A model generated the notes under the pieces. That model searched no databases. It was not told the DNA's origin and saw nothing but the letters and a program-made list of their open reading frames with translations. 64,000 nucleotides of DNA. Source: CAWALV01 sp963782965 (GTDB lineage: Bacteria; Actinomycetota; Actinomycetes; Acidothermales; Acidothermaceae). Positions 1 through 9,019 of this stretch are shown piece by piece (the stretch's first letter is position 1; the number at the start of each line of letters is the position of its first letter). The stretch covers positions 620,001 to 684,000 of the forward strand of contig CAWALV010000002.1 of the NCBI GenBank assembly GCA_963782965.1, given 5' to 3'. A program made the position numbers and the translations under genes.

Positions 1-262
1 TGGTGAACACGACGTCCGGGCGCGTGGCTATTGCGCACGCTTTGTCGAGCAGCTCGAGAGGCGTGACGCACACCGGGCAGCCGGGCCCGTGCACCATCCG
101 CAGGCCCGCCGGCAGCAGGTCGTCGATGCCCTGCCGCACGATGGTGTGGGTCTGGCCGCCGCACACCTCCATCAGGCTCCACGGCCGGGTCACCGCCGAG
201 TGAATCTCGGCCAGGAGCTGGCGAGCCAGCTTCGGGTCTCGGTACTCCTCGACGTACTTCAC
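1..262 (-). CDS. hypD: Hydrogenase maturation protein HypD (N-terminal part, runs off left edge)
   Basis: HypD is the iron-sulfur scaffold protein that works with HypC to assemble the Fe(CN)2CO part of the [NiFe] active site. The visible 87 residues read MKYVEEYRDPKLARQLL and continue to a segment with VCGGQTH at about residues 33-39 and GPGCPVCVT at about residues 59-67, both typical of HypD. The start is a GTG whose last two bases lie in the TGA stop of hypC (GTGA overlap), so it is translationally coupled behind hypF and hypC. The rest of the gene lies outside the window. Confidence 0.93.
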   Translation of the reverse strand, partial: MKYVEEYRDPKLARQLLAEIHSAVTRPWSLMEVCGGQTHTIVRQGIDDLLPAGLRMVHGPGCPVCVTPLELLDKACAIATRPDVVFT

Positions 263-525
263 GCCGGGCTCACCTGCTCGACACCCAACTCCTGCTCCAT
301 CGCGCCGGGCATCGACGAAATGATCTCGAGCGTGCGGAGCGCCTCTTCTTCGTCGAGCCGGCTGATGGCGAACCCCACGTGAACGATCACGTAGTCACCG
401 ACAACTGTCTCCGGTACGTAGGCGAGACACACGTCGCGTCGCACGCCACCGAAGTCGACGGCGCCGGTCAGGGGCCCTTCGCCGGTGGAAATGTGCGTTA
501 CCCGGCCCGGGATACCAAGGCACAT
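259..525 (-). CDS. hypC: Hydrogenase maturation chaperone HypC
   Basis: An 88-residue HypC/HupF-type chaperone that carries the Fe(CN)2CO group between HypD and the hydrogenase large subunit. It begins MCLGIPGRV, the invariant start in which Cys2 binds the iron and the HypD/large-subunit partner. It lies 6 bases downstream of hypF and overlaps hypD by four bases, so hypF-hypC-hypD form one minus-strand operon. Length and N-terminus are normal for the family. Its client here is most likely HoxH, encoded divergently about 6 kb away. Confidence 0.96.
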   Translation of the reverse strand: MCLGIPGRVTHISTGEGPLTGAVDFGGVRRDVCLAYVPETVVGDYVIVHVGFAISRLDEEEALRTLEIISSMPGAMEQELGVEQVSPA

Positions 526-531
526 CAGCGC

Positions 532-2967
532 TCACGACCTTCGTGTCAGGGATGTTCTCGCGGCCGCGACGGCCGCTTGTCCGAAACTGATTCCGCCGTC
601 GTTGCAGGGCACTTGCTCCGGCACGTACACCGAAAAGCCCGCGCTGGTCAGCGCCGAGCCGATACCAGCGGTGAGCAACCGGTTCTGGAACACACCGCCG
701 GAAAGGCAGACGTCGCCGACGCCGTGTGCACGCCGAACCTCCTCGCAGATCGCGAGCGTGACAGCGGTGATCGTGCGGTGGAAGCCGGCGGCAGTGCGCC
801 CGGTCGGTACGCCGTCGCGCACGCCATCGGCCACCGCGCGAAGCGTCGGCCTGACGTCGTAGACCCACAGACCGTCGTGCATGCGCAGTGCCCAGGGGAG
901 TTCGTCCGCCGTCCCGGTCGTTGTGGCCGCCTCCAGCGCGACCGCGTTCTCGCCTTCGTAGCTGACGTCGTCACCGAGCCCGAGCAAGCAGGCGACTGCG
1001 TCGAACAGCCGACCGGCGCTTGACGCGAGCGGGGAGTTGACGCTGCGCTGCACCATCCGCCGGACGACGTCCACCTCGCGTGAGTCGAGCCGCGCCAGGA
1101 CGTCGAGGCCGGTGGCGGCCTGCTCGCCGTCGTCCGAGTCGAACCGTTCGGCACCGAAGAGGTAGCCGAGCGCCATCCGGGCCGGGCGTCGGATCGCCGC
1201 TGCGCCTCCTGGCATCGGCGCGCGGGAGAATCTGCCGACGCGTCGGTAGTCGGTGAGGTCGGCGAGCAGGATCTCGCCGCCCCACAGCGTCGCGTCGTCG
1301 CCGTAGCCCAGGCCGTCGTAAGCGACGCCGATGAACGGACGCTCGAGCCCGAACTCCGCGGCGCAGGCGGCTACATGCGCATGATGGTGCTGGACTCCGA
1401 TGCGCTGCTCCCGGTTCCACGACATCGCGTATTGCGTCGAGAGGTAGCCCGGGTGCAGGTCGTGTGCGACGACGCCGGGTTGCACTCGCTCGATGTCGCA
1501 CAGGTGGGCGGCTGCGCTGACGAAAGAGTCGAACGTGTCGGCGTCCTCGAGGTCGCCGGTGTGCGGGCCGATGACGGCGCGACGGCCGTTCGCGATCGTG
1601 AACGTGTGCTTGAGTTCTGCTCCGAGGGCGAGGATGGCCGGCCTCGCCGCGACCGGCAAGGCGACTGCGGCAGGTGCGAACCCACGAGCTCGCCGCAACG
1701 TGCGAATGCGTCCTCCGGCCAGCTGGACGACCGAGTCGTCGTGGCGTGAACGGATCGGCCGGTCGTGATGAAGGAAGCCATCTGCGATGCCGGCCAGTCG
1801 CGCGGTCGCTTCCTGCTCGGTCAACGCCATCGGCTCGTTCGCTCGGTTGCCGCTCGTCACGACGAGCGGTATGCCGAGGTCGGCGAGCAGCAGGTGGTGC
1901 AACGGCGTGTACGGCAAGAAGACACCGATCCGGTCGAGCCCAGGGGCCACCTCGTCGGCGATCGGCGCAGACGCTAATCGGTCGAGCAGCACGATCGGGC
2001 GCGCCCGCGAGGTGAGCGCCACCCTTTCGACGGTGCTGATTTCGCCGAGTTCGTGTGCCATGTCGAGGGTGGCGGCCATCACCGCGAACGGCTTTCTCGG
2101 GCGACGCTTTCGCGCCCGCAGGGCTGCGACGACGTCGTCGCGGGTGGCATCGCATACGAGCTGGTAGCCACCGAGTCCTTTGATCGCGACAATGCGCCCG
2201 GCGCGGATCTCCTCCTCGGCGGCGGCCAAGGCCGCGCCGCCGACGGCACGCGCTCCGGACGACGCGTGCCACGCCAGCGTGGGCCCGCAGTCCGGACACG
2301 CGATGGGTTCGGCGTGAAAGCGGCGGTTCGCCGGATCGCGATACTCGCGCGTGCAGGCGGCGCACAGGTCGAACGCCGACATCACCGTCCGGGAACGGTC
2401 GTAGGGCAGGTCCTCGACGATGGTCGCTCTGGGGCCGCAGTCGGTGCAGTTGATGAACGGATGGCGGTACCTGCGGTCGGCCGGGTTGAACAGTTCCGCC
2501 AAGCAGGCATCGCACGTCGCGACGTCCGGGGGTAGGTCGGAAGCCGGCAGGGCGCCGGCCGGCGTGGTAGGTGCCGGCGCGGTAGGCGCGGTAGGCGCGG
2601 GCGCGGTATCGCTGACGATGATGCGAAACCCCTCGCCGAGCCCGGACGACGTGGGGACGTCGTCCTGCCGTATGTGGCGGACCCGAGCCAGTGGCGGTGC
2701 TTCGGAAACGAGGGAGCGGGCGAGTTCATCCAGCTGAGCCGAAGAGCCAGCCGCTTCGATGACGACGTGGCCGTCGACATTGCGCACGAAGCCTTCGACT
2801 GCCAGCGCGGTAGCCAGCCGGTAGACGAAGGGGCGGAAGCCGACACCCTGGACGACGCCGTGCACCTCGATGCGACGGCAGACGCGACGGCGCTCTGGCG
2901 CAGCGCTCGCAAGCGCTCGGGGGGCAGAACCGACCGCAAGGCGCGCGGGAGCGGGTGTCAAAGGCAC
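532..2967 (-). CDS. hypF: Carbamoyltransferase HypF (hydrogenase cyanide-ligand synthesis)
   Basis: HypF converts carbamoyl phosphate and ATP to a carbamoyl adenylate that is passed to HypE to make the cyanide ligands of the [NiFe] centre. The 811-residue protein has the family order: acylphosphatase domain with VQGVGFRPF near residue 40, two zinc-finger motifs (CDACLAEL and CTDCGPR near 150-180, then CAACTREY and CPDCGP near 200-225), a YrdC-like domain near 230-400, and a C-terminal Kae1-like domain with HHHAHVAA near 530. About 33 Ala/Pro/Arg-rich residues precede the acylphosphatase domain, so the true start may lie a little downstream. It is first in the hypFCD operon and diverges from the hox operon. 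Confidence 0.95.
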   Translation of the reverse strand: MPLTPAPARLAVGSAPRALASAAPERRRVCRRIEVHGVVQGVGFRPFVYRLATALAVEGFVRNVDGHVVIEAAGSSAQLDELARSLVSEAPPLARVRHIRQDDVPTSSGLGEGFRIIVSDTAPAPTAPTAPAPTTPAGALPASDLPPDVATCDACLAELFNPADRRYRHPFINCTDCGPRATIVEDLPYDRSRTVMSAFDLCAACTREYRDPANRRFHAEPIACPDCGPTLAWHASSGARAVGGAALAAAEEEIRAGRIVAIKGLGGYQLVCDATRDDVVAALRARKRRPRKPFAVMAATLDMAHELGEISTVERVALTSRARPIVLLDRLASAPIADEVAPGLDRIGVFLPYTPLHHLLLADLGIPLVVTSGNRANEPMALTEQEATARLAGIADGFLHHDRPIRSRHDDSVVQLAGGRIRTLRRARGFAPAAVALPVAARPAILALGAELKHTFTIANGRRAVIGPHTGDLEDADTFDSFVSAAAHLCDIERVQPGVVAHDLHPGYLSTQYAMSWNREQRIGVQHHHAHVAACAAEFGLERPFIGVAYDGLGYGDDATLWGGEILLADLTDYRRVGRFSRAPMPGGAAAIRRPARMALGYLFGAERFDSDDGEQAATGLDVLARLDSREVDVVRRMVQRSVNSPLASSAGRLFDAVACLLGLGDDVSYEGENAVALEAATTTGTADELPWALRMHDGLWVYDVRPTLRAVADGVRDGVPTGRTAAGFHRTITAVTLAICEEVRRAHGVGDVCLSGGVFQNRLLTAGIGSALTSAGFSVYVPEQVPCNDGGISFGQAAVAAARTSLTRRS

Positions 2968-3033
2968 ATCTCTACCGTGCCTGCACGATCTCGCCTGGCC
3001 CTAGGTTCGCTTGCCCCCGTCTTGCAGGACCTA

Positions 3034-3073
3034 GGTCCGCTCAGGGTCCGCTCAGGGGTCCGCTCAGGGTCCG
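3034..3073. repeat. Tandem 11-bp repeats between hypF and hoxE
   Basis: GGTCCGCTCAG occurs at 3034-3044, 3045-3055 and 3057-3067, followed by a partial fourth unit (GGTCCG, 3068-3073). CCGCCGATGG occurs at 3071-3080 and again at 3103-3112. The array lies in the roughly 313-bp gap between the divergent hypFCD and hoxEFUYH operons, where a shared promoter or regulator-binding region is expected. Apart from these repeats I see no recognisable site in the gap. The regulatory role is inference; the repeats are directly visible. Confidence 0.6.
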
Positions 3074-3280
3074 CCGATGGCCGCTGATCGCCCGTTGATA
3101 GCCCGCCGATGGGGCCGTCGGTGCCCCGTGTGGCGGACCTTGGTCCCTGTCGGCTGCGACGCGTAACCGGTTTGCTTTGAGATGTGGCGAGCGGGCTCGG
3201 TTAGCCCCAGCACTGCCCTGGGAGTTCCTGAGGGGCACGGGCCGCTCGCCATCTCGCATGGCATGGGAGGAGCTTCGCGC

Positions 3281-3766
3281 GTGTTGACTGTGAAACCGCA
3301 GACGCCCAGTGACGATAAGCGCTGGCGCGCCGTCGATGCGCGCATGTTGCGTCTCGGCTACCGATCCGACGCTTTGATCGAGGTTCTCCACACGGTGCAG
3401 CAGTCGTTCGGGTATCTCGACGACGATGCACTTGCCTATGTGTCTGAGTCGTTGGGTGTGCCGCTCAGCAAGACCTACGGCGTCGCGACGTTCTACTCGC
3501 TCTTCACCCTCAAGCCGCAGGGCGACCACACCTGCGTGGTCTGCACGGGCACCGCCTGCCACATCAACGGAGCATCGTCGATCCTCGCCAGGATTCGCAA
3601 GCAGTTCGGCATCGCGCCGAAGGAGACGACCGCCGATCGTCGCGTCTCGTTGCTGACGGCGCGCTGCCTCGGTGCCTGCAGTATCGCGCCGGCGGTCGTC
3701 TACGACGGAGAGACCAAGGGGAAGCAGACCCCCGACGCCGTGACCAAGCGGTTGGAGGAGTGGTGA
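3281..3766 (+). CDS. hoxE: Bidirectional [NiFe] hydrogenase diaphorase subunit HoxE
   Basis: A 161-residue NuoE-like thioredoxin-fold [2Fe-2S] protein that passes electrons between HoxFU and the hydrogenase dimer. The four cluster cysteines are visible as CTGTAC (C-x4-C) and CLGAC (C-x3-C) in the C-terminal half. I chose the GTG at 3281 because GGGAGGAG at 3265-3272 lies about eight bases upstream; an upstream in-frame ATG at 3182 lacks such a site and would add a non-conserved extension. It is first of a tightly packed operon and overlaps hoxF by four bases. Confidence 0.9.
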   Translation: MLTVKPQTPSDDKRWRAVDARMLRLGYRSDALIEVLHTVQQSFGYLDDDALAYVSESLGVPLSKTYGVATFYSLFTLKPQGDHTCVVCTGTACHINGASSILARIRKQFGIAPKETTADRRVSLLTARCLGACSIAPAVVYDGETKGKQTPDAVTKRLEEW

Positions 3767-5448
3767 CCGAGGCCGTTGCACCGCAGACCGAACCGACATC
3801 CGCCGGGGCGGCTGAGCGGCCGGCACGCAAGAGCCGGCGCCTCACCGGCCCGACGGTCGTGGGCACCGCGCGCACGACGGCCGCGGTGTGCCAAGCGGCG
3901 GGTTGCTTGTCGGCTCAGGCGGACAAGGTGTTCGAGGAGCTCACGGAACGCTTGGTGGCCGACGGCACGACCGACGTCGCGGTCAAGCGCGTGGGTTGCC
4001 TCGGCCTCTGCGCGGCGGGCCCGCTCGTCGAGGTTCCCGAGACCGGCGAACTCTTCCGGTACCAGGAGCCTGGCGATCTCGAGCTGCTCGTCCAGCATCT
4101 CGAGAAGGCGTCGCCCACCGACGACAAGCCGGTGCGCGAGCCCTTCTTCGCTCGTCAACACCGGGTCGTGCTCGAGAACTGCGGGAAGGTCGACCCGGAG
4201 AGCATCGACGACTACCTGAGCCATGGCGGCTTCCGCGCTTTACGCAAGGCAGTCACTTCCATGACTCCGCAGCAGGTCATCGACGAGATCACCAAGAGTG
4301 GCCTGCGCGGCCGCGGTGGCGCCGGGTATCCGACCGGTCTGAAGTGGTCGACCGTCGCAAAGCAACACGGCCCCCAGAAGTTCGTCGTGTGCAACGCCGA
4401 CGAGGGCGACCCGGGCGCTTTCATGGATCGTTCCGTGCTGGAAAGTGATCCCTACCGCGTCCTCGAAGGCATGACCATCGCTGCCTACGCCGTAGGAGCG
4501 TCGCGCGGATACATCTACTGTCGCGCCGAGTATCCGCTGGCGGTACAACGCCTGAAGGCAGCGATCCACCGGGCGGAGAAGGCCGGGCACCTCGGCGACA
4601 CGATCGCCGACTCGACCTTCAGCTTTCACGTCGAGCTGCGCCTCGGGGCGGGCGCTTTCGTCTGCGGTGAGGAGACCGCTCTCATCGCATCGATCCAGGG
4701 CGGCCGCGGTACGCCCGTACCCAGACCACCGTTCCCGGCAGCTTCGGGCCTGTGGGCCGCGCCGACGCTGATCAACAACGTCGAGTCGTACGCCAACGTC
4801 CCGGTCATCGTGCGTGAAGGCGGAGCGGCCTACGCCGAGATCGGCATCGGCAAGAGCCGCGGTACGAAGGTCTTCGCGCTGGCCGGCCGGATCGTCAACG
4901 GCGGCCTCATCGAGGTGCCGCTGGGCATCACCTTGCGAGACGTGATCTTCGACATCGGTGGTGGCGTGCCGGACGGGAGAAAGTTCAAGGCGGTCCAGAC
5001 CGGCGGCCCGTCGGGTGGCTGCATTCCCGAGGAACTCCTCGACATGACGGTCGACTACGAATCGCTCGTCGCCGCCGGCTCGTTCATGGGTTCCGGCGGA
5101 ATGATCGTGATGGACGACACCTCGTGCATGGTCGAGGTCGCGCGCTACTTCATGGACTTCTGCCGCGAGGAGTCCTGCGGCAAGTGCGTTCCTTGCCGGG
5201 TCGGTACGACGCAGCTGCACATGCTGCTGACCGCGATTACCGAAGGTCGGGCCACGCTCAACGATCTGGACAAGCTCGAACGGCTGGCGACCATGGTGCG
5301 CGACACCAGCCTGTGCGGGCTCGGCCAAGGCGCTCCGAACCCGGTGTTTTCGACGCTGCGCTACTTCCGCGACGAGTACCTCGCTCACATCGACGGCCGC
5401 TGCCCGGCCGGTGTCTGCACGATGCCCGCGAAAGAGGCCGCGTCATGA
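3763..5448 (+). CDS. hoxF: Bidirectional hydrogenase NAD-binding diaphorase subunit HoxF
   Basis: HoxF carries FMN, the NAD(H) site and iron-sulfur clusters, and exchanges electrons with NAD+/NADH. About 561 residues. The N-terminal 130 residues form a second thioredoxin-like [2Fe-2S] domain (CQAAGC and CLGLC), the usual difference between HoxF and plain NuoF. The NuoF core follows, with GLRGRGGAGYPTG near residue 180 (nucleotide/FMN loop), and near the C-terminus a SLBB-like segment and the [4Fe-4S] ligands CGKCVPC plus a later Cys in LCGLGQ. The start is GTG 3763 overlapping the hoxE stop; GTG 3760 is also possible. Confidence 0.93.
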   Translation: MTEAVAPQTEPTSAGAAERPARKSRRLTGPTVVGTARTTAAVCQAAGCLSAQADKVFEELTERLVADGTTDVAVKRVGCLGLCAAGPLVEVPETGELFRYQEPGDLELLVQHLEKASPTDDKPVREPFFARQHRVVLENCGKVDPESIDDYLSHGGFRALRKAVTSMTPQQVIDEITKSGLRGRGGAGYPTGLKWSTVAKQHGPQKFVVCNADEGDPGAFMDRSVLESDPYRVLEGMTIAAYAVGASRGYIYCRAEYPLAVQRLKAAIHRAEKAGHLGDTIADSTFSFHVELRLGAGAFVCGEETALIASIQGGRGTPVPRPPFPAASGLWAAPTLINNVESYANVPVIVREGGAAYAEIGIGKSRGTKVFALAGRIVNGGLIEVPLGITLRDVIFDIGGGVPDGRKFKAVQTGGPSGGCIPEELLDMTVDYESLVAAGSFMGSGGMIVMDDTSCMVEVARYFMDFCREESCGKCVPCRVGTTQLHMLLTAITEGRATLNDLDKLERLATMVRDTSLCGLGQGAPNPVFSTLRYFRDEYLAHIDGRCPAGVCTMPAKEAAS

Positions 5449-6152
5449 GCGTCTGCACTCTTACCATCGACGGTGCCGAGTGTGCCGGCAACGACGATCA
5501 GAGCATTCTCGACGTCGCTCGCGAGAACGGCATCGAGATTCCGACCCTGTGCCACCTCGACGGAGTCTGCGACGTCGGTGCCTGCCGGTTGTGCGTCGTG
5601 GAGGTCAAGGGGTCGAACAAGCTGTTGCCTTCGTGCACCACGAGGGTCGCAGAAGAGATGGAGATCACGACCACTTCACCCCGCCTGGAGGAGTACCGCA
5701 AGACGATCGTCGAGATGCTCTTCGTCGAGCGCAACCACGTCTGCGCGGTGTGTGTCGCAAACAACCACTGCGACCTCCAGGCTCGTGCCACTCAGCTCGG
5801 GATCACCCATCTCGAGCTCGAGAACGTCTACCCGAAGCTCGACGTCGACGCGAGCCACCAGCGCTTCGCCATCGACCACAATCGCTGCATCATGTGCACC
5901 CGGTGTGTTCGCGTCTGCGACGAAGTCGAGGGCGCACACACCTGGGATGTCCTCGGTCGCGGCATCGACGCCCGGGTCGTGACAGACCTCGGGACGCCGT
6001 GGGGTGAGTCGAAGACGTGTACGAGCTGTGGCAAGTGCGTCGAGGCGTGCCCGACCGGAGCAATCTTCGAAAAGGGCCGTCCGGTGGCTACCGGGCGCTA
6101 CCACCGCCCGTACCTGCCGTACCTGCGCGCGCGTGAGGGAGTGAACCGCTGA
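5445..6152 (+). CDS. hoxU: Bidirectional hydrogenase iron-sulfur subunit HoxU
   Basis: A 235-residue NuoG-N-terminal-like electron-transfer subunit joining HoxF to the hydrogenase. Visible ligands, in order: a plant-ferredoxin-type [2Fe-2S] set (CHLDGVCDVGACRLC with a later Cys in CTTR), a NuoG-type His/Cys set (HVCAVCVANNHC), and two ferredoxin-like [4Fe-4S] sets (CIMCTRCVRVC and CTSCGKCVEACP). All expected cysteines are present. The ATG overlaps the hoxF stop (ATGA), and the stop overlaps the hoxY start (TGATG). Confidence 0.94.
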   Translation: MSVCTLTIDGAECAGNDDQSILDVARENGIEIPTLCHLDGVCDVGACRLCVVEVKGSNKLLPSCTTRVAEEMEITTTSPRLEEYRKTIVEMLFVERNHVCAVCVANNHCDLQARATQLGITHLELENVYPKLDVDASHQRFAIDHNRCIMCTRCVRVCDEVEGAHTWDVLGRGIDARVVTDLGTPWGESKTCTSCGKCVEACPTGAIFEKGRPVATGRYHRPYLPYLRAREGVNR

Positions 6153-6694
6153 TGGCTCGTCCCAAGCTCGCGACGGTCTGGCTCGACGGGTGCTCGGGCT
6201 GTCACATGTCACTGCTCGACATCGACGAGCGGCTGCTCATTCTCGCCGAGCGGGCCGATCTCGTGTACAGCCCGCTGGTCGATGCGAAAGTGTTCCCCGA
6301 CGACGTCGATATCGTGCTCGTCGAGGGCGCGGTGTCGACGAACGAAGACCTCGAGCGGATCGAGATGGTTCGGTCGCGCAGCCGCACTCTCGTCGCCTTT
6401 GGTGACTGTGCACTCACGACGAACGTCCCCGGTATGCGCAACGTCTTCGACGGTGAAGCGGCAGAGCCGTTGTACCAGCGTGCGTATATCGAGAACGTGA
6501 CCATCGATCCGCACTTTCCGACCAAGAACGTGCCGCACCACTTGCCGAAGACGCTTCCCGTGCACAAGGTCGTGCACGTCGACGTCTTCTTGCCAGGTTG
6601 CCCGCCGTCGGCCGACCAGATTTTCGACGCCGTGATCGCGCTGCTCGACGGGAAAGACCCAACGCTGGCCCCCAACGTGCACTTCGGCGGTTGA
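6152..6694 (+). CDS. hoxY: Bidirectional [NiFe] hydrogenase small subunit HoxY
   Basis: A 180-residue small subunit that binds the proximal [4Fe-4S] cluster next to the Ni-Fe site in HoxH. The ligands are visible as CSGCHMS near the N-terminus, GDCAL in the middle and PGCPPSAD near the C-terminus. The short length without a medial/distal-cluster domain or twin-arginine signal is normal for cytoplasmic group 3d enzymes. It is coupled to hoxU by a one-base overlap and lies 10 bases upstream of hoxH. Confidence 0.95.
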   Translation: MARPKLATVWLDGCSGCHMSLLDIDERLLILAERADLVYSPLVDAKVFPDDVDIVLVEGAVSTNEDLERIEMVRSRSRTLVAFGDCALTTNVPGMRNVFDGEAAEPLYQRAYIENVTIDPHFPTKNVPHHLPKTLPVHKVVHVDVFLPGCPPSADQIFDAVIALLDGKDPTLAPNVHFGG

Positions 6695-6704
6695 CAGGAG
6701 CACC

Positions 6705-8123
6705 ATGGGAACCGAGATCAGCATCGACCCGATCACCCGGATCGAAGGGCACGCGCGCATCACGATTCAGCTCGACGACGCGGGTGAGGTCAGCGACGCG
6801 CACTTCCACGTCACGCAGTTTCGTGGCTTCGAGAAGCTGTGCGAGGGCCGGCCGCTCGCCGAGATGCCCTCGCTCATGGCTCGGATCTGCGGCATCTGCC
6901 CAGTGAGCCACCTGATCGCCTCGGCGAAGGCGTGTGACGACATCCTCGCCGTCCGGCCGCCGAAGACCGGCCGCGACCTGCGCACTCTCATGAACATCGC
7001 GCAGATCGTGCAGTCGCACGCGCTCAGCCTCTTCTACCTCTCCTCGCCCGACCTCCTGTTCGGGTTCGACGCCGACCCGGCGACGCGCAACATCGTCGGC
7101 GTCGCCGGCGCCAACCCACAGCTGGCCCTCGATGGCATCTACCTGCGCAAGTTCGGCCAGCGCATCATCGAGATTCTCGGTCGCAAGCGGATCCACCCTG
7201 CCTGGATCGTGCCCGGCGGTGTCGACGCACCGCTGACTGCCGACAAGCGCGACGAGATTCAAGCCATGATCCCCGAGGCCTACGCGGCAACCACCCGGGC
7301 GATCGCGTGGTACAAGGAACACGTCCTCGGCCGGGTCGAGGAAGCCGACACGCTCGGCAGCTTCGAATCGGCCTTCATGTCACTCGTCAACGACGACGAC
7401 ACGGCGACGTTCTATGACGGGCGGCTGCGGATCGTCGACCACACCGGCAAGATGCTTGTCGAGTTCGACCCGCGCGACTACGCCGATTACATCGGCGAGT
7501 ACGTCGATGACTCATCGTTCCTGAAGCCGACGTACTACAAGCCACTCGGCCCTTCCGACGGCCTGTACCGCGTCGGCACGTTGGCCCGAGCCATCATCAT
7601 CGATCGGTTCGGCACGCCACGCGCCGACGAGGAGCTGGCAGAGTTCCGGGCGCGGTTCGGTCGCGCGCCGGCGAGCTCGTTCCACTTCCATCAGACGCGG
7701 CTGATCGAGATTCTGCACGGCATCGAGGCCATCGAGGCGCTGCTGCGCGAACCCGACATCCTCTCCGATCGGGTGACCTCGCGGGCGCAAGTCAACCGCA
7801 ACGAAGGCATCGGTGTTGCAGAGGCGCCTCGCGGCACCCTCATTCACCACTACGTGGTCGACGACGCCGGCATCGTGCAGACCGCCAACCTGGTGATCGC
7901 CACCGGGCACAACGCATCTGCGATGAACGCGAGCGTGCTCCAGGTCGCGAAGCGCTACGTGCACGGCCCCGACATCGCCGAGGGCATGCTCAACCGCGTC
8001 GAGGCCGTCATCCGCTGCTACGACCCGTGCCTCTCGTGCTCGACGCACGCGGTGGGTCAGATGCCGCTTCATGTGACGCTGCTCAGAGCCGATGGCTCCG
8101 TGCTCGACGAGGTCACGCGATGA
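6705..8123 (+). CDS. hoxH: Bidirectional [NiFe] hydrogenase large subunit HoxH
   Basis: The 472-residue catalytic subunit that binds the Ni-Fe(CN)2CO centre and splits or makes H2. The N-terminal motif RICGICPVSH (near residue 60) and C-terminal motif DPCLSCSTH supply the four active-site cysteines. About 24 residues follow the terminal His; in this family that tail is removed by a specific endopeptidase after nickel insertion, and such a protease is encoded by the next gene. GGAG lies a few bases before the ATG. Motif pattern and partner subunits place it in group 3d (NAD-linked). Confidence 0.96.
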   Translation: MGTEISIDPITRIEGHARITIQLDDAGEVSDAHFHVTQFRGFEKLCEGRPLAEMPSLMARICGICPVSHLIASAKACDDILAVRPPKTGRDLRTLMNIAQIVQSHALSLFYLSSPDLLFGFDADPATRNIVGVAGANPQLALDGIYLRKFGQRIIEILGRKRIHPAWIVPGGVDAPLTADKRDEIQAMIPEAYAATTRAIAWYKEHVLGRVEEADTLGSFESAFMSLVNDDDTATFYDGRLRIVDHTGKMLVEFDPRDYADYIGEYVDDSSFLKPTYYKPLGPSDGLYRVGTLARAIIIDRFGTPRADEELAEFRARFGRAPASSFHFHQTRLIEILHGIEAIEALLREPDILSDRVTSRAQVNRNEGIGVAEAPRGTLIHHYVVDDAGIVQTANLVIATGHNASAMNASVLQVAKRYVHGPDIAEGMLNRVEAVIRCYDPCLSCSTHAVGQMPLHVTLLRADGSVLDEVTR

Positions 8124-8593
8124 CGGTCGGTTTCCAGCGTCCGCTGCTGATCGGCTTCGGTAACGCTCTGCGCGGCGACGACGCGCTCGGCTGTTTCGTG
8201 GCCGAGCTGATCGCAGTCGACGGCCGCTTCGACGGCGTGAAGGTGCTCGCCGTCCATCAGTTGACTCCCGAGATCGCGCTGGACATCGCGCAGGCGAGCC
8301 GCGTGGTCATCGTCGATGCATCCGTCGCCCTGGCGCCCGGCGTCATCGACGCCACGGAGATCGTCGCTGCCGACGAGACGACTACGGCCCGTGCTGCCAT
8401 GACCCACCACGTCGACGCCGCCAGCCTGCTCGGCCTCGCCCGGCGGCTGTACAGCGCCACGCCACCCACCACCCTGCTCAGTATCGGCGTCTCCTCGACG
8501 AGCGACGACGGCTTCAGCGCCGATGTCGTCGCGGCGTTGCCGCAGATCGTGGAACGGGTTGCCCAGTTGTGCTTGGAGCGCTCCTATGCATGA
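8120..8593 (+). CDS. hoxW: Hydrogenase maturation endopeptidase (HoxW-type)
   Basis: A 157-residue member of the HycI/HybD/HoxW protease family, which trims the C-terminal tail of the large subunit after nickel is inserted. GFGNALRGDDALG at residues 12-24 is the family signature, with an Asp that helps sense nickel; a later HHVDAASLL segment matches the second conserved His region. The ATG overlaps the hoxH stop by four bases, which makes HoxH the obvious substrate. The specific name hoxW is inferred from context. Confidence 0.88.
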   Translation: MTVGFQRPLLIGFGNALRGDDALGCFVAELIAVDGRFDGVKVLAVHQLTPEIALDIAQASRVVIVDASVALAPGVIDATEIVAADETTTARAAMTHHVDAASLLGLARRLYSATPPTTLLSIGVSSTSDDGFSADVVAALPQIVERVAQLCLERSYA

Positions 8594-8927
8594 GACTTCA
8601 TTGGTTGCCGAACTCGTCGAGGAATGCGCACGGCGCGCCCACGGTCACCGCGTCGCAGCGGTACTCGTGCGCCGGGCCAACAGTCTCGATGCGGAGTCGC
8701 TCCAAGCGTTGTTCTCGATGCTCACCACTGAAGGCCCGCTCGCCGGCGCCGCGCTGGAGGCCGAGTCCTTCGCCGTCCACCTGCATTGCCCAGGTTGCGG
8801 CTTCGACGGCGAGATCGACGACGACCACATCTACGGGCACGCGCGGGTCTGCCCGGCCTGCGGCCTGATGTCGGACGACGACGGCTCGGCCGAACTCGAG
8901 CTGCTCGACGTCGTCCTGTCACCGTGA
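8586..8927 (+). CDS. hypA: Hydrogenase nickel incorporation protein HypA
   Basis: A 113-residue HypA/HybF metallochaperone that delivers Ni to the large subunit together with HypB. It starts MHETSL, giving the N-terminal Met-His-Glu Ni-binding motif, and carries a zinc site made by CPGCGF and CPACGL in the C-terminal half. I start at ATG 8586 because the MHE motif must be N-terminal; this start overlaps the end of the protease gene by eight bases. It is last in the hox operon. Its partner hypB is not in the window. Confidence 0.93.
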   Translation: MHETSLVAELVEECARRAHGHRVAAVLVRRANSLDAESLQALFSMLTTEGPLAGAALEAESFAVHLHCPGCGFDGEIDDDHIYGHARVCPACGLMSDDDGSAELELLDVVLSP

Positions 8928-9019
8928 CTCTGGCCCCGCGTTGACCTGCGACGAACCGCCCGCGGAGTCGGGACCTTCGTCCGTCTCGTCGCCGAGCTCG
9001 CGCCCGGGAGCATGGACCC

